Made by a program: the position numbers and the translations under genes. From contig DLMJ01000013.1 in assembly GCA_002479255.1 (NCBI GenBank), forward strand, positions 124,001 through 188,000: DNA of 64,000 nucleotides. Direction: 5' to 3'. Shown piece by piece: positions 30,249 through 38,467 of this stretch. The DNA comes from Candidatus Binatus soli (GTDB lineage: Bacteria; Desulfobacterota; Binatia; Binatales; Binataceae). The notes below the pieces were generated by a model that saw only the letters and a list, made by a program, of their open reading frames with translations, was not told where the DNA came from and did not search any database. The stretch's first letter is position 1. Each line of letters starts with the position of its first letter.

Positions 30249-30634
30249 GTGACGCTCCCCAGTTCATAAAGTGCGACCCCGTATCACGCGACTTTCCGCC
30301 TGGCTGGAAAGATGTTTGGTTTCGACGAATGGCAAGTCGCGACGAGGATGGCGTTGTTAGTTATGAATGCCCCCTTTGCAGTCGCAGGTTCGATCACAGG
30401 GACATCAATTACCTCCAAGGGGATCACATGTGGCCTTACTCGCTCTTCGGAGATACGTCCTGGGCAAATTACCAGTTGATCTGTGGTTCCTGTAACGCAG
30501 CAAAGAGCAATGTATTGGAAACCGAAATCCGCCTGGCGCTTGGAAGCGGAGAGTTCAGGCGAATCGTGTCTCAATTTCTTCGCGGGCGACCCGAGGCAGG
30601 AAAACTATCCCACTTTATACCTCTCCCGAGTTAG
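30224..30634 (+). CDS. HNH endonuclease
   Basis: A 136-residue HNH nuclease. CPLC (49-52) and CGSC (87-90) form the structural zinc site. Between them are GDHMWPYS with His68, and ANYQLICGSCNAAKSN with Asn82 and Asn91, the usual D-H ... N ... N order of the beta-beta-alpha-metal fold. The ATG at 30224 has GGTGAG 5-8 bp upstream. It follows the DUF262 gene and would overlap its extended form, so the two are probably one transcription and translation unit. This looks like GmrSD (DUF262 plus DUF1524 HNH) divided into two genes, or a distinct two-gene restriction system. Codon use and about 53% GC differ from neighbours, which suggests transfer. Target and any modification dependence are unknown. 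Confidence 0.85.
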   Translation: MPTDRSKVGDAPQFIKCDPVSRDFPPGWKDVWFRRMASRDEDGVVSYECPLCSRRFDHRDINYLQGDHMWPYSLFGDTSWANYQLICGSCNAAKSNVLETEIRLALGSGEFRRIVSQFLRGRPEAGKLSHFIPLPS

Positions 30635-30742
30635 GATGTAGCGTTCCGCCCGACTTCTTACCCGCCTCGGGCGCGGGTGAGAATGCAGCCGCGCGACGCC
30701 GCTTGCTATCGTGCGGCCAATTCGCCATACGAGATTGGAACG

Positions 30743-31186
30743 ATGCGACCGACTGTGAAAATTGCGCGGCTGCGCAAAAGTGCGCTGCCGATTCCCGCCT
30801 ACCATAGCGAGCATGCCGCCGGGATCGATCTGATGGCCGACATCGGCGGCCCAATCGAGATGGCGCCGCGCGAGCGGCGCGCCGTTCCAACCGGCATCGC
30901 CGTCGAGATTCCGGTCGGCTACGAGGGGCAGGTGCGGCCGCGCAGCGGCCGCGCACTGGAAGAGGGACTCGCGCTCATCAACTCGCCGGGAACCATCGAC
31001 GCGGACTATCGCGGGGAAGTTAAAGTATTACTTGTGAATTTGGGCGAGCAACCGATCCTGATTAAACCCGGCGATCGAATCGCCCAACTCATCATCTCGC
31101 CGGTCATTCGCGCTGACATCGTCGAGGTCGATGAACTGGCGCCGAGCGTGCGCGGCCCCGGCGGCTTCGGACACACCGGCCGCTGA
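30743..31186 (+). CDS. dut: Deoxyuridine 5'-triphosphate nucleotidohydrolase
   Basis: Hydrolyses dUTP to dUMP and PPi, keeping uracil out of DNA and supplying dTMP synthesis. The 147-residue trimeric dUTPase shows all five motifs: AGIDLMAD, RPRSGRALEEGL, GTIDADYRGE, GDRIAQLI and GPGGFGHTGR at the C-terminus. ATG at 30743 is chosen because the upstream in-frame ATG at 30677 would add 22 unrelated residues; no strong ribosome binding site is seen, only TTGGAAC. It follows the inserted HNH gene and precedes purB by 72 bp. Confidence 0.95.
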   Translation: MRPTVKIARLRKSALPIPAYHSEHAAGIDLMADIGGPIEMAPRERRAVPTGIAVEIPVGYEGQVRPRSGRALEEGLALINSPGTIDADYRGEVKVLLVNLGEQPILIKPGDRIAQLIISPVIRADIVEVDELAPSVRGPGGFGHTGR

Positions 31187-31258
31187 ACGCAGGCGACGCC
31201 CCCCTCGATTGCGCGGGCAATCCCACGTAATTTAGTTTCATCAGCACGCAGTGAAAGA

Positions 31259-32782
31259 GTGAAAGACAAACCTGCCGAGACCGACGCGGGATTGACCGCG
31301 GTGACGCCGATCGACGGCCGCTACCGCGCGCGCACCCGGGCGTTGGAGGCATACTTCAGCGAGTTCGCCCTGATTCGCTACCGCGTTCGCGTCGAGGTCG
31401 AATGGTATCTGTCGCTGGCCGGGCATCCCGCGATCAGCGCGCTGAAACCGATCCCCGCCGCGACTGCGAAAAAGCTCCGAGCCGTTTACGAGGACTTTGC
31501 GCTCGACGATGCGCGCCGCGTCAAGCAACTTGAGGCGACCACCAATCACGACGTCAAGGCGGTCGAGTATTTTGTCAAGGAGCGAGTCGCCGCGATCGAC
31601 CGGGCGCTGCCGATCGAGATGGTGCATTTCGCGTGCACGTCCGAGGACATCAACAACCTCGCCTACGCGCTCATCCTGAAGGAGTTCGTGGCGACCGACC
31701 TGACACCGCGCCTGGAGTCGGCGAACGCGCCGATCATCAAGCTGGCGCATCGCTACAAGTCGCACCCGATGCTTGCGCGGACGCACGGCCAGGAAGCGTC
31801 GCCGACGACTGTCGGCAAGGAGATGGCGATATTTGCGACCCGCGTGGCGCGCCAGCTCTCGCAGCTTCGCCGCCAGGAATTTCTCGGCAAGCTCAACGGC
31901 GCGGTCGGCAACTTCAACGCCCATCACTTCGCCCATCCCGAGGTTGACTGGATCGCGCACTCGCGCAATTTCGTCGAGCGGCTCGGTCTGACCTGGAATC
32001 CGCTGACCACGCAGATCGAGAGCCACGATTTTATCGCCGAGCTGTTCGGGATCATGATGCGCATCGACACGATCCTGCTCGGCTTCTGCCGCGATATGTG
32101 GAGCTACATCTCGATCGGTTACTTCGCGCAAAAGGCCGTCGCGGGCGAGACCGGCTCCTCGGTGATGCCGCACAAGGTCAATCCAATCGACTTCGAAAAC
32201 TGCGAGGGCAACCTTGGAATCGCGAGCGCGCTGTTCGATCACCTGGCGGCCAAGCTGCCGGTCTCGCGATGGCAGCGCGATCTGACGGACAGCACCGCGA
32301 TGCGGTCGATGGGTACGGCTTTCGGGCATCTGGTCGTCGCGCTGGAGTCGCTGGAGCGCGGTCTGGCGCGCGTCGAGGTCAACGAGCGGCGCATTGCCGA
32401 GGACCTCGAGGCCGAGCAGGCGTGGGAGGTCGTCGCCGAGGCGATTCAGACTCTCATGCGGCGCCACGGGCTGCCGAAACCATACGAGACGCTCAAGGAA
32501 CTGACGCGCGGCCGGCGGATCGATCGGCGCGTCATCGAGGAATTCATCGCGACGCTCCCGCTGGACGACAGTGCGCAGCGTGCGCTCAGCGAGTTGAATC
32601 CGCGCAGCTACATCGGCCTGGCGGCGAAACTGGTCGAGCGATTCGCGCCGCCCGCAAAAGGATCGGACGCCGCTTCGGCGAAGAAGGGCTATGAGCCGCC
32701 GCTGGCGCCGGCACCCGGCAAGCGAAGGATCAGTCTCAAGGACTTGGATTCGCCGAAAAAAGCGCGCGCGCGCAAGCCGTGA
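31259..32782 (+). CDS. purB: Adenylosuccinate lyase
   Basis: Catalyses two steps of purine synthesis, SAICAR to AICAR and adenylosuccinate to AMP. The 507-residue protein belongs to the longer proteobacterial-type PurB: TAVTPIDGRYRARTRALEAYFSE at the start, a His-containing TSEDINNLAYAL, ARTHGQEASPTTVGKE, and the superfamily signature GSSVMPHKVNPIDFEN near residue 300 with the catalytic Ser loop. The last about 45 residues (from GSDAASAKKGYEPP) are Pro/Lys/Arg-rich and extra to the family. The start is GTG at 31259; no ATG lies near the conserved block. Followed by a 146-bp gap with DnaA-box-like sites. Confidence 0.95.
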   Translation: MKDKPAETDAGLTAVTPIDGRYRARTRALEAYFSEFALIRYRVRVEVEWYLSLAGHPAISALKPIPAATAKKLRAVYEDFALDDARRVKQLEATTNHDVKAVEYFVKERVAAIDRALPIEMVHFACTSEDINNLAYALILKEFVATDLTPRLESANAPIIKLAHRYKSHPMLARTHGQEASPTTVGKEMAIFATRVARQLSQLRRQEFLGKLNGAVGNFNAHHFAHPEVDWIAHSRNFVERLGLTWNPLTTQIESHDFIAELFGIMMRIDTILLGFCRDMWSYISIGYFAQKAVAGETGSSVMPHKVNPIDFENCEGNLGIASALFDHLAAKLPVSRWQRDLTDSTAMRSMGTAFGHLVVALESLERGLARVEVNERRIAEDLEAEQAWEVVAEAIQTLMRRHGLPKPYETLKELTRGRRIDRRVIEEFIATLPLDDSAQRALSELNPRSYIGLAAKLVERFAPPAKGSDAASAKKGYEPPLAPAPGKRRISLKDLDSPKKARARKP

Positions 32783-32788
32783 GATCCG

Positions 32789-32840
32789 CTATCCACACGC
32801 GCGCGCTTCGATGTGCATAAACGCGGAGCTTTGTGGACAA
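32789..32840. promoter_or_regulatory. Cluster of three DnaA-box-like sites between purB and purC
   Basis: CTATCCACA at 32789-32797 (8 of 9 to TTATCCACA), TGTGCATAA at 32812-32820 (reverse complement TTATGCACA, a full match to TTATNCACA) and TGTGGACAA at 32832-32840 (8 of 9). Starts are 23 and 20 bp apart, roughly two helical turns. An inverted repeat GGACAA ... TTGTCC (32835-32862) overlaps the third site. Confidence 0.5.
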
Positions 32841-32928
32841 TCGGCCCCGAGCTTCGTTGTCCTGAGGCGACCGGTCGGTAAGATGATTAGGTAGAGATAA
32901 TCCGGGCTGCCCGAATGGAGAACGCATC

Positions 32929-33651
32929 GTGGAAACAACGAAAACTCCGCAAAAACTCGAAATGTTTTACGAGGGCAAGGCGAAGAAACTTTACTCCACG
33001 CCCGACCCCGACCTCGTCATCGTCTACTTCAAGGACGACGCGACCGCGTTCGACGGCGCCAAGCGCGCCACCATCGCGGACAAGGGCGTCGTGAACAACC
33101 GGATGTCGGAGCTGTTCTTCAGGCTGCTCGAAAAGAACGGCGTGAGAACGCACTTCGTCCGCCGTTTGAACGATCGTGAGATGCTGTGCAAGCGCTTGCA
33201 CATCATCCCGGTCGAAACCGTCGTGCGTAATCTCGTCGCGGGCTCGATGGCAAAGCGGCTCGGCCGCGAAGAAGGCGAACCGCTCCCGCATCCGATCGTC
33301 GAGTACTACTACAAATCAGACGCGCTCCACGATCCGATGATCCTCGGCGAGCATGCGATCGCGTTTGGATGGGCCACCGTGGCAGAGCTCAAGCAAATCG
33401 ATGCGATGGCGCTGAAGGTCGATGGCATACTGAGCAAATTTTTGGACGAGCGCAGCGTAATACTGGTCGATTTCAAGCTCGAATTCGGACGCTATCACGG
33501 CGAGATTCTGCTCGGCGACGAAATCTGCCCCGACACCTGCCGTTTCTGGGACAAAGCCACGCGGCAGAAACTCGACAAGGATCGCTTCCGCCACGACCTG
33601 GGCGGCGTGGAGGAGGCCTATCACGAGATGCTGCGCCGAGTGGAGAACTGA
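32929..33651 (+). CDS. purC: Phosphoribosylaminoimidazole-succinocarboxamide synthase
   Basis: Joins CAIR and aspartate with ATP to SAICAR, the step before PurB. The 240 residues match the bacterial short form. Motifs are FYEGKAKKLYSTPDPDLVIVYFKDD at the N-terminus (the glycine-rich nucleotide loop GKAKK), PVETVVRNLVAGSMAKR, and IILVDFKLEFGR-like VILVDFKLEFGRYHGEILLGDEI with the metal-binding Asp/Glu. The start is GTG at 32929 after TGGAG. It opens the purC-S-Q-L-F set but is separated from purS by 102 bp that contain the parS-like site. Confidence 0.96.
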   Translation: METTKTPQKLEMFYEGKAKKLYSTPDPDLVIVYFKDDATAFDGAKRATIADKGVVNNRMSELFFRLLEKNGVRTHFVRRLNDREMLCKRLHIIPVETVVRNLVAGSMAKRLGREEGEPLPHPIVEYYYKSDALHDPMILGEHAIAFGWATVAELKQIDAMALKVDGILSKFLDERSVILVDFKLEFGRYHGEILLGDEICPDTCRFWDKATRQKLDKDRFRHDLGGVEEAYHEMLRRVEN

Positions 33652-33689
33652 CGGCCGCGGCAGGCGTCATTGTTGGGGTTTAGATGGAA

Positions 33690-33707
33690 ATGTTTCACGT
33701 GAAACAT
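33690..33707. promoter_or_regulatory. parS: parS-like centromere site (ParB binding)
   Basis: ATGTTTCACGTGAAACAT is an 18-bp perfect palindrome and contains TGTTTCACGTGAAACA (33691-33706), the exact consensus of chromosomal parS sites bound by ParB/Spo0J in most bacteria. It lies in the non-coding gap between purC and purS. A chance exact match of 16 bp in 64 kb of GC-rich DNA is very unlikely. No parA or parB gene is in the window. Confidence 0.88.
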
Positions 33708-33753
33708 CTTTAGTTCAGGGCAATGAAATGCGAATCGCCGGCGAGGATTTGAG

Positions 33754-33999
33754 TTGCAAGTAAGAGTGTTCGTGACGCCCCGCAAGGGAATCCTCGACCC
33801 GCAGGGCCGCGCGGTTGAAAGTTCGCTGCAAAGTCTCGGCTTCAAAAACGTCTCGGGCGTCAAAGTCGGCAAATATATCCTGCTCGAAGTCGAGGCGCGC
33901 ACCGCGTCGGAGGCGCGCGACGAAGCAAAAAAGATGTGCGAGGCGCTGCTCGCCAACCCCGTGATCGAGGACTACCGCTTCGAGGTGGACGGCGAATGA
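33754..33999 (+). CDS. purS: Phosphoribosylformylglycinamidine synthase subunit PurS
   Basis: The small 81-residue subunit that bridges PurL and PurQ in the three-part FGAM synthase. The family pattern is clear: VRVFVTPRKGILDPQGRAVESSLQSLGF, then VKVGKYILLEVEA, and a C-terminal CEALLANPVIEDYRFEV. The start is TTG at 33754 after GAGGATTTGA. Its TGA overlaps the ATG of purQ (ATGA at 33996-33999), so the two are translationally coupled. Confidence 0.95.
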   Translation: MQVRVFVTPRKGILDPQGRAVESSLQSLGFKNVSGVKVGKYILLEVEARTASEARDEAKKMCEALLANPVIEDYRFEVDGE

Positions 34000-34685
34000 A
34001 GTGGGGCGTCGTGCGATTTCCCGGCTCGCTGGACGACGGCGACTCGCTGTATGCGATTGCGGAGGTGATGGGCCAGGACGCGCGAATGCTGTGGCACAAG
34101 GACGAATCGCTCGGCGGCGTCGAGTGCGTGCTGCTGCCGGGCGGGTTCAGCTACGGCGACTATCTGCGCACCGGCGCCATCGCGCGTTTCTCGCCGATCA
34201 TGAAGAGCGTGGCGAAGTTCGCCGCCGACGGCGGGCTGGTGATCGGCATCTGCAACGGCTTTCAGATTCTGTGCGAGGCGCATCTGCTGCCCGGCGCTCT
34301 CACGCGCAACCGTTCGCTCTCCTTCATATGCCAGCGCGTGTGGCTGCGCGTCGAGAACGCGAGCACGCCGTTTACGCGCGCGGCGAAGCAGGGCGATTTG
34401 CTCCGGCTTCCGATCAAGCATGGCGAAGGACTCTACGTCGCGCCCGAAGATGAAATCCGCCAGATGGAAGAGCGCGGGCAGGTGATTTTGCGCTACGTCG
34501 ATGCCGATGGGCGCGAGAGCGACGCCGCCAATCCCAACGGCTCGATGCGCGCGATCGCGGGGGTCGCCAATCAGCGCTTCAACGTCTTCGGCCTGATGCC
34601 GCATCCGGAGCATGCGGTGGAACCGATGCTCGGCGGGGTGGACGGGCTCAAGATATTTCAGTCGATAGCAGGAAGCGCGAGATGA
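33996..34685 (+). CDS. purQ: Phosphoribosylformylglycinamidine synthase subunit PurQ
   Basis: The glutaminase subunit of FGAM synthase: it frees ammonia from glutamine for PurL. The 229-residue class I amidotransferase carries the nucleophile in GICNGFQIL (Cys86) and His/Glu in LMPHPEHAVE near residue 200. A longer frame begins 20 codons upstream inside purS, but the ATG at 33996 overlapping the purS stop is the coupled start and fits the family N-terminus (MKWGVVRFPGSLDDGD). It ends in an ATGA overlap with purL. Confidence 0.96.
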   Translation: MKWGVVRFPGSLDDGDSLYAIAEVMGQDARMLWHKDESLGGVECVLLPGGFSYGDYLRTGAIARFSPIMKSVAKFAADGGLVIGICNGFQILCEAHLLPGALTRNRSLSFICQRVWLRVENASTPFTRAAKQGDLLRLPIKHGEGLYVAPEDEIRQMEERGQVILRYVDADGRESDAANPNGSMRAIAGVANQRFNVFGLMPHPEHAVEPMLGGVDGLKIFQSIAGSAR

Positions 34686-36922
34686 GCGAGCGTCCCGTTT
34701 CCATCCCCGGCGAGCCGAAAGTCGATCTCGAGCAGGCCCGCGCGCACGGACTCGCGCCCGATGAGTATCGCAAGATCGAACAGACCATCGGCCGCACCCC
34801 GACTTACACCGAGCTCGGCGTTTTCTCCGTGATGTGGTCGGAGCACTGCTCGTACAAATCGTCGCGCCGTCATCTGAGAAAGCTGCCGTCGAAGAGCGAA
34901 CTCGTGGTGCAGGGGCCGGGCGAGAACGCCGGCGCAATCGACGTCGGCGACGGATGGGCGGCGGTCTTCAAAATCGAAAGCCACAACCATCCTTCGTTCG
35001 TCGAGCCGTACCAGGGCGCGGCGACGGGAGTCGGCGGAATCCTGCGCGATATTTTCACGATGGGCGCGCGGCCGGTGGCGAGCATGAACTCGCTCAAGTT
35101 CGGTTCCTTCGAGCATCCCCGCACCCGCTACCTGCTCGGCGGCGTGGTCGGCGGAATCGGAGGCTATGGCAACTGCGTGGGCGTGCCGACAGTCGCGGGC
35201 GAAGTGATGTTCGACGCGGCGTACAACGCCAACATCCTGGTCAATGCGTTCTGCCTCGGGCTGGTGCGCAAGGGCGAGATGATGAGCGCGAAGGCGCGCG
35301 GCCCGGGCAATCCAGTGCTTTACGTTGGCTCTGCAACCGGACGCGACGGAATTCACGGAGCGTCGATGGCGTCGGCCGAGTTCGACAAGGAAAGCGAAGC
35401 CAAGCGCCCGGCGGTGCAAGTCGGAGATCCGTTCACCGAGAAACTATTGATCGAAGCGTGCCTGGAAGCCGGCAAGACCGGCGCCATCGTCGCGATCCAG
35501 GACATGGGCGCGGCGGGACTCACGTCGTCGTCGAGCGAGATGGCGTCGCATGGCGGACTCGGGATCGAACTCGACCTCGACAAGGTTCCGCTGCGCGAAG
35601 CGGGACTGACGCCTTACGAAATTCTGCTCTCCGAATCTCAGGAGCGAATGCTGATCGTCGCGGAGCGCGGGCGCGAGGCGGAATTGCAGGCGGTCTTCGA
35701 GAAATGGGACCTGCACGCGGTTGTGATCGGTCACGTGACGGAAGACCAGCGATGGCGCACGCGATGGCGCGGGCAGGTCGTGGCGGATATTCCGATCGGC
35801 GCACTGGCGGACGACGCGCCGATTTATGATCGTCCCGCGGCCGCGCCGAAGATTCAGCCGCAGACCAAGCCGGCGATCGCGGCAAAGCATCCAGAGACGG
35901 CGAAAGCGATTCGCGCGTTGCTCGACAGTCCCAACATCGCGTCGAAGAAGTGGGTCTATCGGCAATACGACTCGATCGTGCAAAGCAATACGGTACTGGG
36001 GCCGGGCAGCGACGGCGCCGTGTTGCGAATCAAGAATTCGCGGCGCGCGATCGCGCTCAAAGTCGATTCGAATCCTCGCGCGTGCGCCCTCGATCCGTAT
36101 CTGGGCGCGGTGGGGACAGTCTGCGAAGCGGCGCGCAATGTCGCATGCGCGGGGGCGCGCCCGGTCGGAATCACGAATTGCCTGAACTACGGCAATCCGG
36201 AGAGGCCCGAGGTGATGTGGCAGTTCATCCGCGGCGTCGAGGGGCTGCGCGACGCATCGATCGCGTTCGGCGCGCCGGTGGTCAGCGGCAACGTGAGCTT
36301 TTACAACGAGACCGAAGGCCACCCGATTCCTCCGACGCCGACGATCGCGGTGCTGGGCGTGATGATCGACGTCGCAAAGCACGTTACCCAGTTCTTCAAG
36401 AATCCCGGCGACGTGATCGCGCTTGTGCGCACGGCCGCACCGTCGATTGCGGCGAGCGAGTACGCGGCAATCTTCGGAATCGACGGCGGGCGCCTTGGCG
36501 CGATCGACCTGGCGCGCGAAGCAGCGCTGGTCGAGGGGCTGGTTGAAGGCGCCGAACAAGGGCTGATAAAATCAGCACACGATATCGCCGAGGGCGGCCT
36601 TGCGGTGGCATTGGCCGAAGCCTGTTTCAATCCGCGGGCGATTCTGGGAGCCGAAGTCGAGCTTGGGCGCGCTGGAAACGCCGACGCGGTTGTTTTTTTT
36701 GGTGAGGGTGCATCGACGGTGGTGCTGTCGATCGCCAAGCGCGACGCAGCCCGTGTCGAGAGTTTGTTTGCGGGGCGAGGATTGGAGTTTGCGGTCATCG
36801 GACGCGTAACCGCCGAACCCCGGCTCAAGATTGGCGCGGCGGCCGGTCTCGATGAGGACGTTGCCGAACTGCAGCGAATTTACGAAGACGCGATTCCAAG
36901 GAGGCTCAGAGGCGGTGACTGA
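34682..36922 (+). CDS. purL: Phosphoribosylformylglycinamidine synthase subunit PurL
   Basis: The ATP-dependent synthetase subunit converting FGAR plus ammonia to FGAM. Its 746 residues match the short PurL that works with PurS and PurQ, not the 1,300-residue fused form. Seen in order: TYTELGVFSVMWSEHCSYKSSR, VFKIESHNHPSFVEPYQGAATGVGG, a central ADP-binding-like half starting near YRQYDSIVQSNTVLGPGSD, and SAHDIAEGGLAVALAEACF near the end. It begins within the purQ stop (ATGA) and its own end overlaps the purF start by 8 bp, so purS-Q-L-F form one coupled string. Confidence 0.97.
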   Translation: MSERPVSIPGEPKVDLEQARAHGLAPDEYRKIEQTIGRTPTYTELGVFSVMWSEHCSYKSSRRHLRKLPSKSELVVQGPGENAGAIDVGDGWAAVFKIESHNHPSFVEPYQGAATGVGGILRDIFTMGARPVASMNSLKFGSFEHPRTRYLLGGVVGGIGGYGNCVGVPTVAGEVMFDAAYNANILVNAFCLGLVRKGEMMSAKARGPGNPVLYVGSATGRDGIHGASMASAEFDKESEAKRPAVQVGDPFTEKLLIEACLEAGKTGAIVAIQDMGAAGLTSSSSEMASHGGLGIELDLDKVPLREAGLTPYEILLSESQERMLIVAERGREAELQAVFEKWDLHAVVIGHVTEDQRWRTRWRGQVVADIPIGALADDAPIYDRPAAAPKIQPQTKPAIAAKHPETAKAIRALLDSPNIASKKWVYRQYDSIVQSNTVLGPGSDGAVLRIKNSRRAIALKVDSNPRACALDPYLGAVGTVCEAARNVACAGARPVGITNCLNYGNPERPEVMWQFIRGVEGLRDASIAFGAPVVSGNVSFYNETEGHPIPPTPTIAVLGVMIDVAKHVTQFFKNPGDVIALVRTAAPSIAASEYAAIFGIDGGRLGAIDLAREAALVEGLVEGAEQGLIKSAHDIAEGGLAVALAEACFNPRAILGAEVELGRAGNADAVVFFGEGASTVVLSIAKRDAARVESLFAGRGLEFAVIGRVTAEPRLKIGAAAGLDEDVAELQRIYEDAIPRRLRGGD

Positions 36923-38384
36923 AACGCACTCGGTCATAGCAGTCGAAGAATCGAACCTCGACGTCTTCCACGAGGAATGCGGAGTATTCGGCGTGTATCG
37001 ACACCCCGAGGCTGCCAACCTCGCGTACCTGGGTCTCTACGCGCAGCAGCATCGCGGACAGGAGTCGGCGGGAATCGTGTCGTCCAACGGCAAGTCGCTG
37101 ATCTCGCATCGCGGGATGGGACTGGTCGCCGACGTCTTCAACAACACGATCATAGCGAAACTCGAAGGCACCAGCGCTATAGGGCATAACCGCTACTCGA
37201 CGACCGGCTCGACGACCATCAACAACTGTCAGCCGCTGGTGGTCCAGTATGCGCGCGGCGGGCTCGCGCTGGCGCACAACGGCAACCTCGTCAACTTCAA
37301 TGAACTGCGCGGACGCCTCGAATCGACGGGTTCGATCTTCCAGTCGTCGTCCGACAGCGAGGTGATGATTCATCTGATCGCCGCTTCGCACGCGCCCACG
37401 CTGCCGGAGCGGGTCGCGGAGGCTCTGGCGCAAGTGCGCGGCGCGTACTCGATGGTCGTGCTGACGGAAGACTCGATGATCGCGGTGCGCGATCCGCAGG
37501 GCTTCCGTCCGCTGGTGCTGGGCAGCCTCAACGGCGCGACGATCGTGGCCTCGGAAACCTGTGCGCTGGACCTGGTGCGCGCCGAATACATTCGCGAGAT
37601 CGATCCCGGCGAGATGCTCATCGTGGACGACAACGGGCTGCGCTCGCTCAGTCCGTTCGCGCATTCGCCGGCCAAGCGATGTATTTTCGAGTACGTGTAT
37701 TTCTCACGGCCCGACAGCCAGGTTTACGGCCGCAACGTGTACCAGGTCCGCAAGCAGCAGGGGCGCGCGCTGGCGCGCGAAGCTCCGGCAGCCGCCGACA
37801 TCGTTGTGCCGGTGCCCGATTCGGGCACCGCCGCCGCGCTTGGTTACGCGGAAGAATCGGGAATACCGTTCGAGATGGGCCTGGTGCGCAGCCACTACGT
37901 CGGACGCACGTTCATCGAGCCGCGCGCGTCGATTCGCCATTTCGGCGTGAAGATCAAATTCAACCCGGTGGCCGAATTGCTGCGCGGCAAGCGAATCGTG
38001 CTGATCGAAGACTCGCTGGTGCGCGGCACCACGCTCAGGAAAGTGATCCCGATGCTGCGCCAGGCGGGCGCGCGCGAAGTTCACATGCGCATCGCGGCGC
38101 CGCCCACCACCCACTCGTGCTTTTACGGCATCGACACGCCCACCCGCGAGGAGCTGCTGGCGTCTGCGCATTCGATCGAGGAGATCCGCCGCTACATCAC
38201 CGCCGACTCGCTCGCCTACCTGAGTTGGGACGGCCTCTACTCGTTCAACGGCGGCAGCCGCGAGGGATTTTGCGACGCGTGCTTTACCGGCAATTATCCG
38301 GTCGAGATTCCGCGCGACACCGCCCCCGCGCAGTTGCATCTGTTTCTCGCAAATGAAGACGGGCTGAAGGCCGAGCGCCGCTGA
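36915..38384 (+). CDS. purF: Amidophosphoribosyltransferase, Fe-S/propeptide type
   Basis: The first committed step of purine synthesis: PRPP plus glutamine to phosphoribosylamine. From GTG 36915 the protein has 489 residues with a 21-residue leader before the catalytic ECGVFGVYRH (Cys22), as in the PurF class matured by propeptide cleavage. YAQQHRGQESAG follows, with the PRPP loop RIVLIEDSLVRGTTLRK near residue 360. Extra cysteines in KRCIFEYVYF, THSCFYG and GFCDACFTG are positioned like the 4Fe-4S ligands of Bacillus PurF. AAGGAGG at 36898-36904 and the overlap with the purL stop support this start over a further upstream frame. Confidence 0.95.
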   Translation: MTETHSVIAVEESNLDVFHEECGVFGVYRHPEAANLAYLGLYAQQHRGQESAGIVSSNGKSLISHRGMGLVADVFNNTIIAKLEGTSAIGHNRYSTTGSTTINNCQPLVVQYARGGLALAHNGNLVNFNELRGRLESTGSIFQSSSDSEVMIHLIAASHAPTLPERVAEALAQVRGAYSMVVLTEDSMIAVRDPQGFRPLVLGSLNGATIVASETCALDLVRAEYIREIDPGEMLIVDDNGLRSLSPFAHSPAKRCIFEYVYFSRPDSQVYGRNVYQVRKQQGRALAREAPAAADIVVPVPDSGTAAALGYAEESGIPFEMGLVRSHYVGRTFIEPRASIRHFGVKIKFNPVAELLRGKRIVLIEDSLVRGTTLRKVIPMLRQAGAREVHMRIAAPPTTHSCFYGIDTPTREELLASAHSIEEIRRYITADSLAYLSWDGLYSFNGGSREGFCDACFTGNYPVEIPRDTAPAQLHLFLANEDGLKAERR

Positions 38385-38467
38385 CGCGCGCGCGCGATCT
38401 TCCGCGCAGATGATCTTTGGCCGCCCTGCGGCTATAAGACTCTTGAGCGCGCGATCCGGTTTGAATC

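Noticed and set aside
32841..32928. Possible purine riboswitch in front of purC
   Set aside because: I found no purine-riboswitch core or paired loops; only small hairpins and DnaA-box-like sites.
33936..33995. Upstream extension of purQ inside purS
   Set aside because: The ATGA overlap at 33996 gives the family-typical start; the extension is Arg/Gly-rich shadow sequence.
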